Made by a program: the position numbers and the translations under genes
The notes under the pieces: model-generated
Told to the model about the DNA's origin: nothing
What the model saw: the letters and a program-made list of their open reading frames with translations, nothing else
Database searches by the model: none
In this document: in pieces, positions 1 through 9,807 of the stretch
Position numbering within the stretch: the first letter of the stretch is position 1
How the letters are laid out: each line of letters starts with the position of its first letter
DNA from: an alpha proteobacterium MED-G09
GTDB lineage: Bacteria > Pseudomonadota > Alphaproteobacteria > MED-G09
Reading direction: 5' to 3'
Length of the DNA stretch: 64,000 bases
Assembly: GCA_905182015.1 (NCBI GenBank)
Contig: CAJIZT010000001.1
Coordinates: 32,928-96,927 of the forward strand

Positions 1-1112
1 TAGGTGGGGGAACCATAACCCTTGAGCCAGCTGGGCAGCTTGAATTATCAGGTGCCCCCCTTAATAACCTTCATGAAACTTTTGACGAGCTTAATGAGCA
101 TAGAATCCAGATCAGTAAGGAAGGTTCAGAGTTAGGAATCGGCTTCTTGAGCGCTGGCTTAACCCCCGACTGGGCTATCGACGAGATGCCTGTGATGCCA
201 AAGAAACGATATGAAATTATGAGAAACTATATGCCGAAAAAAGGTAGTTTAGGGCTGGATATGATGTTTAGATCTACAACTATCCAAGTCAACTTAGATT
301 ACTCAAGTGAAGCTGATATGGTAAAAAAATTTAAAGTTTCATTAGCGTTGCAGCCCATTGCTACTGCTTTATTTTCCAATTCACCATTTCTAAATGGTAA
401 ACTTAATGGCTATAATTCATACAGAAGTCATATTTGGACAGACACGGACCCTGACAGAACTGGATTCCTGCCTTTTGTTTTTGAAGGTGACATGAGTTAT
501 GAAAAATATGTTGATTATGCGCTTAAGGTTCCAATGTATTTCATTTATAGAGATGGAAACTACATCGATGTTTCAGGTCTTTCTTTTGAGAATTTTTTAG
601 AGGGGAGGCTTGCTGAACTCCCGGGTGAAAAGCCAACTATTTTTGACTGGGAAAATCATTTAACTACAATTTTTCCGGAAGTAAGACTAAAAAGCTTTTT
701 AGAAATGAGAGGTGCGGATGGTGGAAAATTTGAGAGTGTTTGTGCACTCTCATCATTTTGGGTCGGATTACTTTACGACCAAATATCACTTGATTCTTCT
801 TGGGACTTAATCAAGGATTTTGATGTAGATAAAATACAAGATCTGAGATTACAGATTGTAAAAAATGGACTTAAATCATCTTTCGGTAATAGTACTGTTC
901 TTAGTTTAGTTACCAGTGTTTTAAATTTATCAAATGAAGGTCTTAAAAGAAGAGACGTTTTTAATGGAAATGGTCAAGATGAATCAATATTCTTAAATCC
1001 CTTAAGGAAAATTATAGAAACAGAAAGAACACCTAGTGATGAGCTAGTTAAAAAGTTTTTAGAAGATTGGGATAAAGATCTTGTAAATATGTATAAAGAA
1101 TATACATTTTAA
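1..1112 (+). CDS. gshA: Glutamate-cysteine ligase (plant/alphaproteobacterial GCS2-like type), 5' truncated by window edge
   Basis: Frame stays open from base 3 (GGTITLEPAGQLELSGAPLNNLHETFDELNEH...) into the listed ORF (RYEIMRNYMPKKGSLGLDMMFRSTTIQVNLDYSSEADMVKK); so the 147 start is not the true start. Confidence 0.88.
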   Translation, partial: GGGTITLEPAGQLELSGAPLNNLHETFDELNEHRIQISKEGSELGIGFLSAGLTPDWAIDEMPVMPKKRYEIMRNYMPKKGSLGLDMMFRSTTIQVNLDYSSEADMVKKFKVSLALQPIATALFSNSPFLNGKLNGYNSYRSHIWTDTDPDRTGFLPFVFEGDMSYEKYVDYALKVPMYFIYRDGNYIDVSGLSFENFLEGRLAELPGEKPTIFDWENHLTTIFPEVRLKSFLEMRGADGGKFESVCALSSFWVGLLYDQISLDSSWDLIKDFDVDKIQDLRLQIVKNGLKSSFGNSTVLSLVTSVLNLSNEGLKRRDVFNGNGQDESIFLNPLRKIIETERTPSDELVKKFLEDWDKDLVNMYKEYTF

Positions 1113-1156
1113 TAATATTTAACTATCAATATAATTTAATAATTTATGAGGAATAA

Positions 1157-2281
1157 ATGAATTTTGATTTTTCAGAAGATCAGAAGCTCTTAAAGGAACA
1201 GGTCGCTCGTTATCTTTCGGATAATTGTCCTATTGAGGTTGTGAGGGGTGTTTTAGAGGGTGATGATTATTATTCAAGCTCGGTGTGGAAGGGATTGGTT
1301 GACTTAGGTTTAACGGGTGCAACTATTCCTGAAGAATATGGCGGCCTTGGACTTGGTCCTCTAGAGTTATGTGTTATTGCGGGCGAATTGGGGAGAGTAT
1401 CGGCACCTGTTCCATTTTCATCTTCAGTTTATATGGCAACTGAGTCGTTAAAGTTATTTGGAACAGATCAGCAAAAAGAAAAATGGTTACCTAAATTAGC
1501 TTCTGGAGAAATTATCGCTACTTTTGCTTTATCAGAAAGCGCAATAGAGCCAAATCCAAATAATATAAAATGTTCATTCTCTTCTGGTAAACTCAATGGG
1601 ATAAAAATGCCGGTTCCAGACGGTAGTTATGCAGATTTATGCATAACAGTTGTAAACGATCAAAAAGGTGGCGCTGATAAGATTAAGATGGCAATAGTTC
1701 CGTTAGATGGGGTAGGTGTTAATAAAAAAAGCCTTAAAACATTGGATCAAACTAGAGATCATGCCGAACTCATTTTCGATAACGTTGATGCTGAGCTTAT
1801 GAATAATTCAGACGACGGCTGGAATGATGTTCAGCATATTTTTGATATTGCAGCCATTCTTATGGCGTTCGAGCAAATTGGTGGTGCAGAAGCATCATTA
1901 AGTATGGCAAAGGAGTATGCTTTAAATAGATTTGCCTTTGGTAGACAAATTGGTTCATATCAAGCCATAAAACATAAGCTTGCTGATATGTATATTAAGA
2001 TAGAGCTTGCTAAGTCTAATAGCTATTTTGGAGCAATGATGTTGAATGATGATGGTGCTGATTTAAAAATCGCCGCAGCTGCCTCTCGAGTTGCTGCCAC
2101 TGATGCATTTAATTACGCTTCTCAAGAAAATATTCAAACTCATGGGGGTATTGGATTTACCTGGGAGGCTGATACTCAATTTTATTATAGAAGAAGTCAG
2201 GTTCTTGGGTTGGCTCTAGGAAGTATTGCCTCATGGAAGGATAAGTTAGTTACTCAGTTAGAAGAAAAAAACATTAGTTAA
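1157..2281 (+). CDS. Acyl-CoA dehydrogenase family protein (subunit 1 of a pair)
   Basis: ACAD fold motifs, GGLGLGPLELCVIAGELGR, FGRQIGSYQAIKHKLADM, HGGIGFTWEADTQFYYRR. Confidence 0.9.
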   Translation: MNFDFSEDQKLLKEQVARYLSDNCPIEVVRGVLEGDDYYSSSVWKGLVDLGLTGATIPEEYGGLGLGPLELCVIAGELGRVSAPVPFSSSVYMATESLKLFGTDQQKEKWLPKLASGEIIATFALSESAIEPNPNNIKCSFSSGKLNGIKMPVPDGSYADLCITVVNDQKGGADKIKMAIVPLDGVGVNKKSLKTLDQTRDHAELIFDNVDAELMNNSDDGWNDVQHIFDIAAILMAFEQIGGAEASLSMAKEYALNRFAFGRQIGSYQAIKHKLADMYIKIELAKSNSYFGAMMLNDDGADLKIAAAASRVAATDAFNYASQENIQTHGGIGFTWEADTQFYYRRSQVLGLALGSIASWKDKLVTQLEEKNIS

Positions 2282-2292
2282 GGAGGTTTACT

Positions 2293-3519
2293 TTGGACTT
2301 TAATGATACAGCAGAAGAAAATAATTTTCGATTAGAAGTTAGGGAATGGTTAGAAAAAAATGCACCTAAAGATAAAAAAATTGGTGGTTATGATTCTATC
2401 GATGTTGAAGAAAGCGCCCTAGAAAGAGCAAGAGAGTGGCAAGCAAAAAAAGCCGATGCAGGATATGCCGCAATAACATGGCCTAAAGAATATGGTGGTC
2501 TAGGGGCGTCGTCAATTCATTCTGTAATTTACTCTCAGGAAGAGGCAAAATACAATGTACCATCTGGTATCTATGATATTGGTTTAGGAATGTGTATTCC
2601 CACTATGATGGCCTGGGCAACAAAAGAACAAAATGAAAGATATGTTGAGCCGGCTTTATACGGTAAAGAAATATGGTGTCAATTATTTTCAGAACCTTCT
2701 GCTGGATCTGATGTTGCTGGTGTTCGAACAAAAGCTGAAAAAGACGGAGATGATTGGCTAATTAACGGACAAAAAGTTTGGACATCGGGAGCTCATTTTT
2801 GTGACTTCGGGATTATTGTTGTTAGAACCGATCCTAAAGCCCCAAAGCATAAAGGACTGTCATTTTTCTTTTTAGACATGAAATCTCCAGGTATTGACAT
2901 TAAACCAATACGTCAAATTTCCGGCGGTTCTAACTTTAATGAAGTTTTTTTTACAGACGTAAAAGTATCCGATAACCAACGTCTTGGCGAGGTCGGTGAG
3001 GGCTGGAAGGTAGCCTTAACAACTCTAATGAATGAAAGGCTTGCTATTGGTGTTCCAAAATCAGCTGATTACTCTTCATTAACTCAATTGGCAAAAAATG
3101 TTATCTTAAATAATAAACCTGCCATTAAGAATGATCTTGTTAGATCAAAAATTGCTGATTGGTATGTTCAGTCAGAGGGCTTAAAATATACAAAAATGAG
3201 ATCCTTAACATCCCTATCAAAAGGAGAGACCCCTGGACCAGAAAGTTCAATTGGTAAGATTGTCTCAGCTCCAAAGATGCAGGATTTAGCAAGTTTTGCT
3301 ATGGATTTACAAGGGGCTGCTGGAATTCTTAATGATCCTGATATTGCCTTAATGCATTCAATTTTTCAAAATCAATGGATGAGTGCTGCTGGTTATAGGA
3401 TAGCGGGTGGAACTGATGAAATTCTAAGAAATATTGTAGCAGAGAGAGTTTTAGGGCTTCCACAGGATATTCGTGTAGACAAAACAGTGCCATTCAACGA
3501 GCTTCCTTCAGGGCGCTGA
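2293..3519 (+). CDS. Acyl-CoA dehydrogenase family protein (subunit 2 of a pair), TTG start
   Basis: ACAD motifs: WPKEYGGLGAS, FSEPSAGSDVAGVRTKAEKDGDDWLINGQKVWTSGA, GGTDEILRNIVAERVLGLP; strong SD AAGGAGG just upstream of TTG. Confidence 0.9.
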   Translation: MDFNDTAEENNFRLEVREWLEKNAPKDKKIGGYDSIDVEESALERAREWQAKKADAGYAAITWPKEYGGLGASSIHSVIYSQEEAKYNVPSGIYDIGLGMCIPTMMAWATKEQNERYVEPALYGKEIWCQLFSEPSAGSDVAGVRTKAEKDGDDWLINGQKVWTSGAHFCDFGIIVVRTDPKAPKHKGLSFFFLDMKSPGIDIKPIRQISGGSNFNEVFFTDVKVSDNQRLGEVGEGWKVALTTLMNERLAIGVPKSADYSSLTQLAKNVILNNKPAIKNDLVRSKIADWYVQSEGLKYTKMRSLTSLSKGETPGPESSIGKIVSAPKMQDLASFAMDLQGAAGILNDPDIALMHSIFQNQWMSAAGYRIAGGTDEILRNIVAERVLGLPQDIRVDKTVPFNELPSGR

Positions 3520-3543
3520 TTAGTTGATGAGCATAAATTCTTG

Positions 3544-4623
3544 TTATTGGTATGACAATTCAATTTTATTGATTTTTTCCCCATCAATATCTTTTATAAA
3601 AATTGAAACATTCTTCTTTCCAAAAAATTCAATTAGTCCATAGTTTTCCATTGTGTACAAAGGCCCTATTCTATTAGGACCTGGCTCAGGACGAATATCT
3701 TCTTTTTTTAATAATCTACCAAGAGGCAAATTTAGAGAGCTTGAAGTAATTTCATATATTTCTGTTCCTAGTTTTGTCTTGTCTTTATAAATACCGCTTA
3801 CATGCCTATCACCAGATAAGAAAATAACATTCTTAATTTCTTTTTTATCGATAAGGTTGTAAAGTTTTTCTCTTTCTAGGGAAAAATTACCCCATCTTTC
3901 AAATCCATGGCCATTAGCTATTACCTGAATGCTCGATATAATAATTCTAAGGTCAACTTTTTCATCTAAAATTTTTGATAACCATTTCCACTGATCTTTC
4001 CCTAAAAAAGTTTTTGATGAATCGTTATCTTGAAGAAACCTCTCCTTATAAGGGGCGCCCCAGTTATCGGTATGCTTTAGAGATGATCTAAAATATCTAG
4101 TATCAAGAAATATAAATTGAACTATTGAATTATTAATATTTTTTTTTGTCTCAAAATAAATTCCCTCACGAAACCTTCGTGGGTCATTTTTTGGTATTTC
4201 CCAGAAATCAAGAAATAATTCTTTTGATTCTTTTTTATAAATATATTCAGAACCACCATCATTCTTTCCGTAATCATGATCATCCCATGTAGCAAAAATT
4301 TCATTACTTTGCTTTAGTCGATCAAAGGGTATTTTCTTTTTTTGCTTTTTGTAGGCCTGCTTTAATTTTTCAGTTTTCCCATTATTTTTATTATCACCGT
4401 AAACGTTATCTCCCATGAATATGAACATATCTGATTTTTCATCAATTATGCTATTCCAAATAGGCTGTTCTTCATCCTGAGATATACATGATCCAAATGT
4501 AATCTTCGTTTTCTTTTCTTTAGCATCTAATTGATTGATTACAGGAAGGGATGAAAGAAGTATAATAGCGCTTGCAAGAACAAATGATCGACGATCTATA
4601 CTATAATTTTTTTCATGTTTCAT
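3544..4623 (-). CDS. PhoD-like metallophosphatase / alkaline phosphatase D family, probable Tat export
   Basis: ITFGSCISQDEEQPIWNSI, FMGDNVYGDN, TWDDHDYGKNDGG, FLSGDRHVSG; N-terminal DRRSFVLAS twin-arginine motif before a hydrophobic stretch. Confidence 0.85.
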   Translation of the reverse strand: MKHEKNYSIDRRSFVLASAIILLSSLPVINQLDAKEKKTKITFGSCISQDEEQPIWNSIIDEKSDMFIFMGDNVYGDNKNNGKTEKLKQAYKKQKKKIPFDRLKQSNEIFATWDDHDYGKNDGGSEYIYKKESKELFLDFWEIPKNDPRRFREGIYFETKKNINNSIVQFIFLDTRYFRSSLKHTDNWGAPYKERFLQDNDSSKTFLGKDQWKWLSKILDEKVDLRIIISSIQVIANGHGFERWGNFSLEREKLYNLIDKKEIKNVIFLSGDRHVSGIYKDKTKLGTEIYEITSSSLNLPLGRLLKKEDIRPEPGPNRIGPLYTMENYGLIEFFGKKNVSIFIKDIDGEKINKIELSYQ

Positions 4624-4637
4624 ATTTTAAGATATAC

Positions 4638-4669
4638 AAAAAAAGGGCGCAAATTAATAGCGCCCTTTT
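4638..4669 (-). terminator. Intrinsic terminator of the TonB receptor gene (minus strand)
   Basis: Perfect 10-bp stem AAAAGGGCGC (4641-4650) / GCGCCCTTTT (4660-4669), 9-nt loop, T-run on minus strand. Confidence 0.85.
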
Positions 4670-4689
4670 CTAAATATATTTATCTGATA

Positions 4690-7600
4690 TTAAAATTGAT
4701 ATTTAACACCAACCTTAATTTGCCAAACTGATTTATCTATTTTTTGGATAGGATTTTGATCAGAGACTTTAAATTTATTGTATACGTATCTACCTTGATC
4801 ATCTACTTCCGCTTCAACTATTCCCCTTGTATTAGTTGTCCCGTTACCGTTATAGTTTTCAAAACCACCCCAGTCGGAATTAAGGAAATTGAGGACATTT
4901 TTAATATCGAAATAGATAATTGCCTTTCCAGCTATAGATCCTGAAGGGATTTCTTGTGCAATTCTTAAATCAAATGTTCCTTCCCATGGACCGTTAAAGC
5001 TATTTCTTGGAACCACCGATCCTCTGTAAGCCGAAAGACCTGAGTCAGTTAGGAATTGATCAAATGCTGCTGCATCAAAATCATCTCCGTATAGGACATT
5101 AGGATCATTAACCTTTGGAATATATAGAATTTCTATATTCTCCCCATCAGTTCTGTAACCTGACATATCGCCTCGATATGTATAACTATAAGGATTTCCA
5201 GATTGCCTAAACCCATTGATGCCAATAGTTGTTTCAAGATCTCCAAAAACATTACCGGTCCACGTTAGCGCATAGTCAAAAGAATGTTCAACTTCATAAT
5301 GTGATGGACTATTAACAGGAGTAAGGTGATCAAAAATAGGCATTCTTACAGCGCTTGAAAAAATTATAGAACTTGTCATCATATGAGCCATTTCTCTATC
5401 TGTGTGTGCATAACCTAGATATAAATCAATACCATTATCAAAAGATTTTTCTACTGATACGCCCAACACATTAGTCTCAGGCTTAATATTTTTAAATGTT
5501 GTTAAGTAACCTACATAACTACATCCACCATACAAAGGTCGGTTATCAGCTAAAGCATTACCTTTTGGATCACATCCTCCGATATAAGCACCAACGGGAT
5601 TATCTTCTTCCATATGAACAAAATTAGCTCTTATGGTATAGCCTGAATAAAGGTCTGCAACTAAACCTATGCTCATTTTGGTAATTGATGGAATACCAAA
5701 ATCTTTATCCATCATATTAGTGTATCCGCCTGTATCTCCAGCTTCATTTAAAACTTGAGAAATTGCTGCCTCACCGGGAAAAACACCTGTAGCATTTTTA
5801 AGCTTATTTCCAGGTAAACGAAGACCATTATCATTATAAGGACCTCCAAACCAAACTGGAGGAAGGTTACCACTAAATTCACCCCATCCAAATGTTACTA
5901 ATAAATTATCCTTTGCTTGCCAGTCTAATGAAAATCTTGGCATTAAGATATCTTCGCCATCTAAGTTCACATCATTTTCAGGAGGAGCTGATGCATCACC
6001 AGTCCAGTTGTACCAGAATGTATTTTTTTCTGGAGTACTATCTTGACTTATTTCCTCATAACGGAAACCAAGTCTTACTGTTAAATCAGGTGAAATATTC
6101 CAAGTGTCTTGGAAATAAATTATAGTATAATCTGTATTAAAACGAGCTGCCGCATCTCTAGGATTGTTTGATGCAGCATTTCTATAATCTAATTCCCTTA
6201 AATTACCTGCAACAAAATCTTCAACTGAATTATAGTCATACTCACCGAGGCTATTTCTTGAAAACATATTAAACATATCATTTTCAATACTTTTATAACC
6301 AAGAGTAAAGCTATGATTTCCTACATCGTAATATCCAGTAACTTCAAATTGCTTTCTATTTGTTATAATTTCGTTAGCATGTCTATATTGATCAGGTCCA
6401 AAAAACACCGTACCTCCAGAAGGAACTTTAATTCCAACTTCACCAATAGAAGTTGAACCAACGGGAGTATTTAAATTCGTAACATCTGTATCTGCAAACA
6501 TTATTTTAGTTGAAAAGTTATCATTCCAATCAGAATTTAATTCAAAATTTATGGTTTTAAACTCTTTATTTATTCTGTACCAGTCACTTGAAAGTGGAAG
6601 CCCCCAAGATTGATTAAAATATTGGCTTTCTTTAAAGCCATCAACATAGATATACCTTGCTGTTAGAGTTTGAGTGTCTGAAATATTACCGTCTATTCTT
6701 AAAAATATTTTTTCCTCCTCCTCCTCTTCTGCTTTATTATATGATCCAGCATCATAGCCAATCACGCTTTTTGCTGCAGCAATAACGCTGTCTGCTTCTG
6801 CAATAGTAACCAGACCAGATTCTAAAGCTAGCATTGATACTGGTTTTGACCCCTCATAGCTTTCCAAACCTAAAGAAAAGAAAATCTTATCTTCAATAAT
6901 AGGACCGTTAAGAGTCGCTGAGAAAAGTTTTTGATCTGGCTTAGGGTTATCAGATTTTTCACCAAATGGTTCATCACCAGCTTCCTGAGTTGATTCAAAT
7001 GTTAATGACCCATGAAATTGATTTGTACCTGCTTTAGTTGTTAAAACAATATTACCACTTGAAGCTTCTCCTAATTCCGCATCATAGTTTGCCAATTTAA
7101 CTGAAACTTGATCAATAAGATCCATGGATATCGGCATTCTATTTGTTGGATATGTTTTATTGTCTCCAAGTCCATAAGAATCACCTGCACTAATTCCATC
7201 GATAATAAAACCAACAAGCCTTGGCATTCCTCCTGCAAATGACAAATCACCGTCTGAGCTAACAGTCACAAAAGGATCAAGTTTAGCAATATCTCTTATA
7301 TCCCTATCTATAGAGGCAAATTTGGAAATATCCTCAGCAGTAAATGTTGATCCAGGACCTACACCTAAGCTTTTAAAATCAACTGATTTGGCTGTAACAA
7401 TAATCTCTTCTATATCTCCTGATCCAAGTTTAAAATAAATATTTGATTCACTACCCAAGGTTGTAAAAATATTTGATTGAGTAGAGGAATCACCTGATTT
7501 AGTAACCATCACTTTAAATGGACCGCCCAATCTAAGGCCTCTAGAATAGAAAGCCCCTGTATTACCAGACGATGTCGAAGATTTGCTTCCTGAAGGAATA

Positions 7601-7773
7601 TGAACTATTTGGACTGAAGCTCCTGAGATGGGACTCCCTGACTCATCAACGACGGATCCTCTAATAACTCCGGTTGTTTGTTCAGCTGATACATTCAATG
7701 AGTTTAACGATAAGGTTAAAAACACAAAGATTGCTAAAAAAGATAGCTTCATTAGTCTTTTGAGATAATTCAT
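4690..7773 (-). CDS. TonB-dependent receptor with N-terminal carboxypeptidase-regulatory-like domain (Oar-like)
   Basis: Signal peptide, GVIRGSVVDESGSPISGASVQI domain, EEIIVTA, plug-like region GFIIDGIS...GNIVLTTKAGTNQFHGS, C-terminal beta strand ending IKVGVKYQF. Confidence 0.85.
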   Translation of the reverse strand: MNYLKRLMKLSFLAIFVFLTLSLNSLNVSAEQTTGVIRGSVVDESGSPISGASVQIVHIPSGSKSSTSSGNTGAFYSRGLRLGGPFKVMVTKSGDSSTQSNIFTTLGSESNIYFKLGSGDIEEIIVTAKSVDFKSLGVGPGSTFTAEDISKFASIDRDIRDIAKLDPFVTVSSDGDLSFAGGMPRLVGFIIDGISAGDSYGLGDNKTYPTNRMPISMDLIDQVSVKLANYDAELGEASSGNIVLTTKAGTNQFHGSLTFESTQEAGDEPFGEKSDNPKPDQKLFSATLNGPIIEDKIFFSLGLESYEGSKPVSMLALESGLVTIAEADSVIAAAKSVIGYDAGSYNKAEEEEEEKIFLRIDGNISDTQTLTARYIYVDGFKESQYFNQSWGLPLSSDWYRINKEFKTINFELNSDWNDNFSTKIMFADTDVTNLNTPVGSTSIGEVGIKVPSGGTVFFGPDQYRHANEIITNRKQFEVTGYYDVGNHSFTLGYKSIENDMFNMFSRNSLGEYDYNSVEDFVAGNLRELDYRNAASNNPRDAAARFNTDYTIIYFQDTWNISPDLTVRLGFRYEEISQDSTPEKNTFWYNWTGDASAPPENDVNLDGEDILMPRFSLDWQAKDNLLVTFGWGEFSGNLPPVWFGGPYNDNGLRLPGNKLKNATGVFPGEAAISQVLNEAGDTGGYTNMMDKDFGIPSITKMSIGLVADLYSGYTIRANFVHMEEDNPVGAYIGGCDPKGNALADNRPLYGGCSYVGYLTTFKNIKPETNVLGVSVEKSFDNGIDLYLGYAHTDREMAHMMTSSIIFSSAVRMPIFDHLTPVNSPSHYEVEHSFDYALTWTGNVFGDLETTIGINGFRQSGNPYSYTYRGDMSGYRTDGENIEILYIPKVNDPNVLYGDDFDAAAFDQFLTDSGLSAYRGSVVPRNSFNGPWEGTFDLRIAQEIPSGSIAGKAIIYFDIKNVLNFLNSDWGGFENYNGNGTTNTRGIVEAEVDDQGRYVYNKFKVSDQNPIQKIDKSVWQIKVGVKYQF

Positions 7774-7987
7774 TGGTTTCCTTTTGGATTAAAAATATTT
7801 CTTAAATTCACCAGTTTATATAAAATTATTGTAAAATTTATAATACAATTATATTATTTTTATTAATTAATAGTATGAATTAGTATTATTTATTAAAGAA
7901 ATAAACTATAGAGTGATTTAATAAAAGAAGTTTTTTAATTTTGATTAAATGTTATGAAAAAGTACAAAAACTGAAAGGAAATCCTAG

Positions 7988-8983
7988 ATGTCTCATAAAT
8001 TTTGTGTAGCACCAATGATAGATGTTACAAATAGACATTGTCGTTTTTTCTTTAGAAAATTTAGCAAGCACTCAAGACTTTATACTGAAATGATAGTGGC
8101 TGATGCCATTACCTACGGGGATAAAGATTTCCTTTTAGATTTTGATAGTATTGAACACCCTGTAGCTCTTCAATTGGCTGGATCGGATCCTACTGCTTTA
8201 GCTAGCGCAGCAGTATTAGGTGAAGAATATGGCTATGACGAAATTAATTTAAATATTGGGTGTCCTTCCAAAAGAGTTCAGGCAGGTAATTTTGGTGCTT
8301 GTTTGATGGCTGACCCTCATCTAGTAGCGAGGTGTGTAGAGAAAATTCAGGAAAAAGTAAAAATACCGGTCACAATCAAATGTCGAATAGGTATTGATGA
8401 GTATAATCCAGATGAGATGTTACCTGAATTTGTAGAAACTTTAATTCAAGCCGGGGTCTCAACCTTTATTATACATGCCCGAAAAGCAATGCTAGATGGC
8501 CTTGACCCCAAGCAAAACAGAGAAATTCCTCCCTTAGATTATGATATTGTAAGAATGATCAAGAGAAGATGGCCATATTTAAATATCATTTTAAATGGTG
8601 GCCTTCTTAATCCTTATTCTGCTAAAAATGAAATATCAGCCTCTAAAGGGGTAGAACTTGACGGTGCTATGATTGGTAGGGCTGTTTTAGAAAATCCGTA
8701 TTCAATAATTGATGTAGACAAATTATTTTATGATGATGGTAGGGCGATGCCTAGTAGATTTAAAATTGCTGAGGAAATGATTTCTTATCTCGAAATCTGT
8801 GTTCAAAAAGGTGTTCCGATTAATATTATTACACAGAATATGTTAGGGCTTTTTCACGGCTGTCGTGGCGCAAAGTTATGGAGAAGTTATTTGAGCCATC
8901 AGGCTCCAAGAAGGAGAGATGATCCTAAGGTTCTTTCCGAAGCCATTAATCAAGTTCTTGAAATTCAAAATGAGGCTGCTTAA
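7988..8983 (+). CDS. dusA: tRNA-dihydrouridine(20/20a) synthase DusA
   Basis: FCVAPMIDVTNRHCRFFFRKFSKHSRLYTEMIVADAITYGD; INLNIGCPSKRVQAGNFGACLM; HARKAMLDGLDPKQNREIPPL. Confidence 0.95.
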   Translation: MSHKFCVAPMIDVTNRHCRFFFRKFSKHSRLYTEMIVADAITYGDKDFLLDFDSIEHPVALQLAGSDPTALASAAVLGEEYGYDEINLNIGCPSKRVQAGNFGACLMADPHLVARCVEKIQEKVKIPVTIKCRIGIDEYNPDEMLPEFVETLIQAGVSTFIIHARKAMLDGLDPKQNREIPPLDYDIVRMIKRRWPYLNIILNGGLLNPYSAKNEISASKGVELDGAMIGRAVLENPYSIIDVDKLFYDDGRAMPSRFKIAEEMISYLEICVQKGVPINIITQNMLGLFHGCRGAKLWRSYLSHQAPRRRDDPKVLSEAINQVLEIQNEAA

Positions 8984-9807
8984 TGGGTGATGAGGTTTTA
9001 TCTTTATTGCCCTTTGCTTTAATTATTTCTTTATCAGGATTTCTTTCTGGTTATATAGCCGGTCTTTTAGGAGTTGGTGGTGGTATAATTATTGTACCTC
9101 TCCTTTATCACTTTTTATCTCTGGCAGGAGTACAGCAAGATCTTATCATGCATATTTCTGTGGCTACATCTCTAGCGGTGATAATTCCAACCGGGTGGAG
9201 ATCTTTTAAATCGCACAAAGAAAAGAATGGAGTTGATTTTCAAGTACTCAGATTTTGGTTGTTACCGACCTTAGTGGGATCGGTTATTGGTGCAAATATT
9301 GCTGGTTTCATTTCTGGATTTTGGCTTACATTTATTTTTGCTTTAATTGCTCTTCTTGTTTCAATAAATCTATTTATCGCGAGAGACGGTTATAGACTAG
9401 GAGATTCTATTCCAAAAGGATTCTTAGGATTTAGTATACCTTGCTCTGTTGGAGCATTATCTGCAATGCTCGGTATTGGGGGAGGGACTTTTAATGTTAG
9501 CCTTATGACTTTATTTGGTCACCCAATTCACAAAGCGGTCGGAACAGCTTCTGGGTTAGGTTTTTATTTAGCTATTCCGGGAACATTATTTTTTATAATT
9601 ACCGGATGGAATGTTCAAAATCTACCCCCCGGCTCCCTAGGTTATGTAAATATTATTGGCCTATTATTGATAGCGCCTATTTCTTCACTTTCGGCTCCGA
9701 TTGGAGCAAGATCTGCGCATAATTTAAATAAGAAATTTTTGACAAATATTTTTGCATTTTTTTTACTCCTTACCTCAGCAAGAATGTTTCTAGAGATTTT
9801 TAGATAG
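8983..9807 (+). CDS. TauE/SafE (TSUP) family membrane permease
   Basis: Multi-TM protein with GYIAGLLGVGGGIIIVPLL and ALSAMLGIGGGTFNVSLMTLFGHPIHKAVGTASG; start overlaps dusA stop. Confidence 0.9.
   Translation: MGDEVLSLLPFALIISLSGFLSGYIAGLLGVGGGIIIVPLLYHFLSLAGVQQDLIMHISVATSLAVIIPTGWRSFKSHKEKNGVDFQVLRFWLLPTLVGSVIGANIAGFISGFWLTFIFALIALLVSINLFIARDGYRLGDSIPKGFLGFSIPCSVGALSAMLGIGGGTFNVSLMTLFGHPIHKAVGTASGLGFYLAIPGTLFFIITGWNVQNLPPGSLGYVNIIGLLLIAPISSLSAPIGARSAHNLNKKFLTNIFAFFLLLTSARMFLEIFR

Noticed and set aside
3393-3587. 64-aa minus-strand ORF at the end of the second acyl-CoA dehydrogenase
   Set aside because: Antisense to the conserved ACAD C terminus and overlaps the phosphatase gene end
5892-6125. 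ORFs antisense to or nested in larger genes (e.g. 4122-4304, 5892-6125, 14106-14354, 21793-22095, 26184-26513, 28919-29248, 30027-30371, 63376-63630)
   Set aside because: All sit fully inside strongly supported genes, with no family-like sequence or RBS; expected by chance in shadow frames
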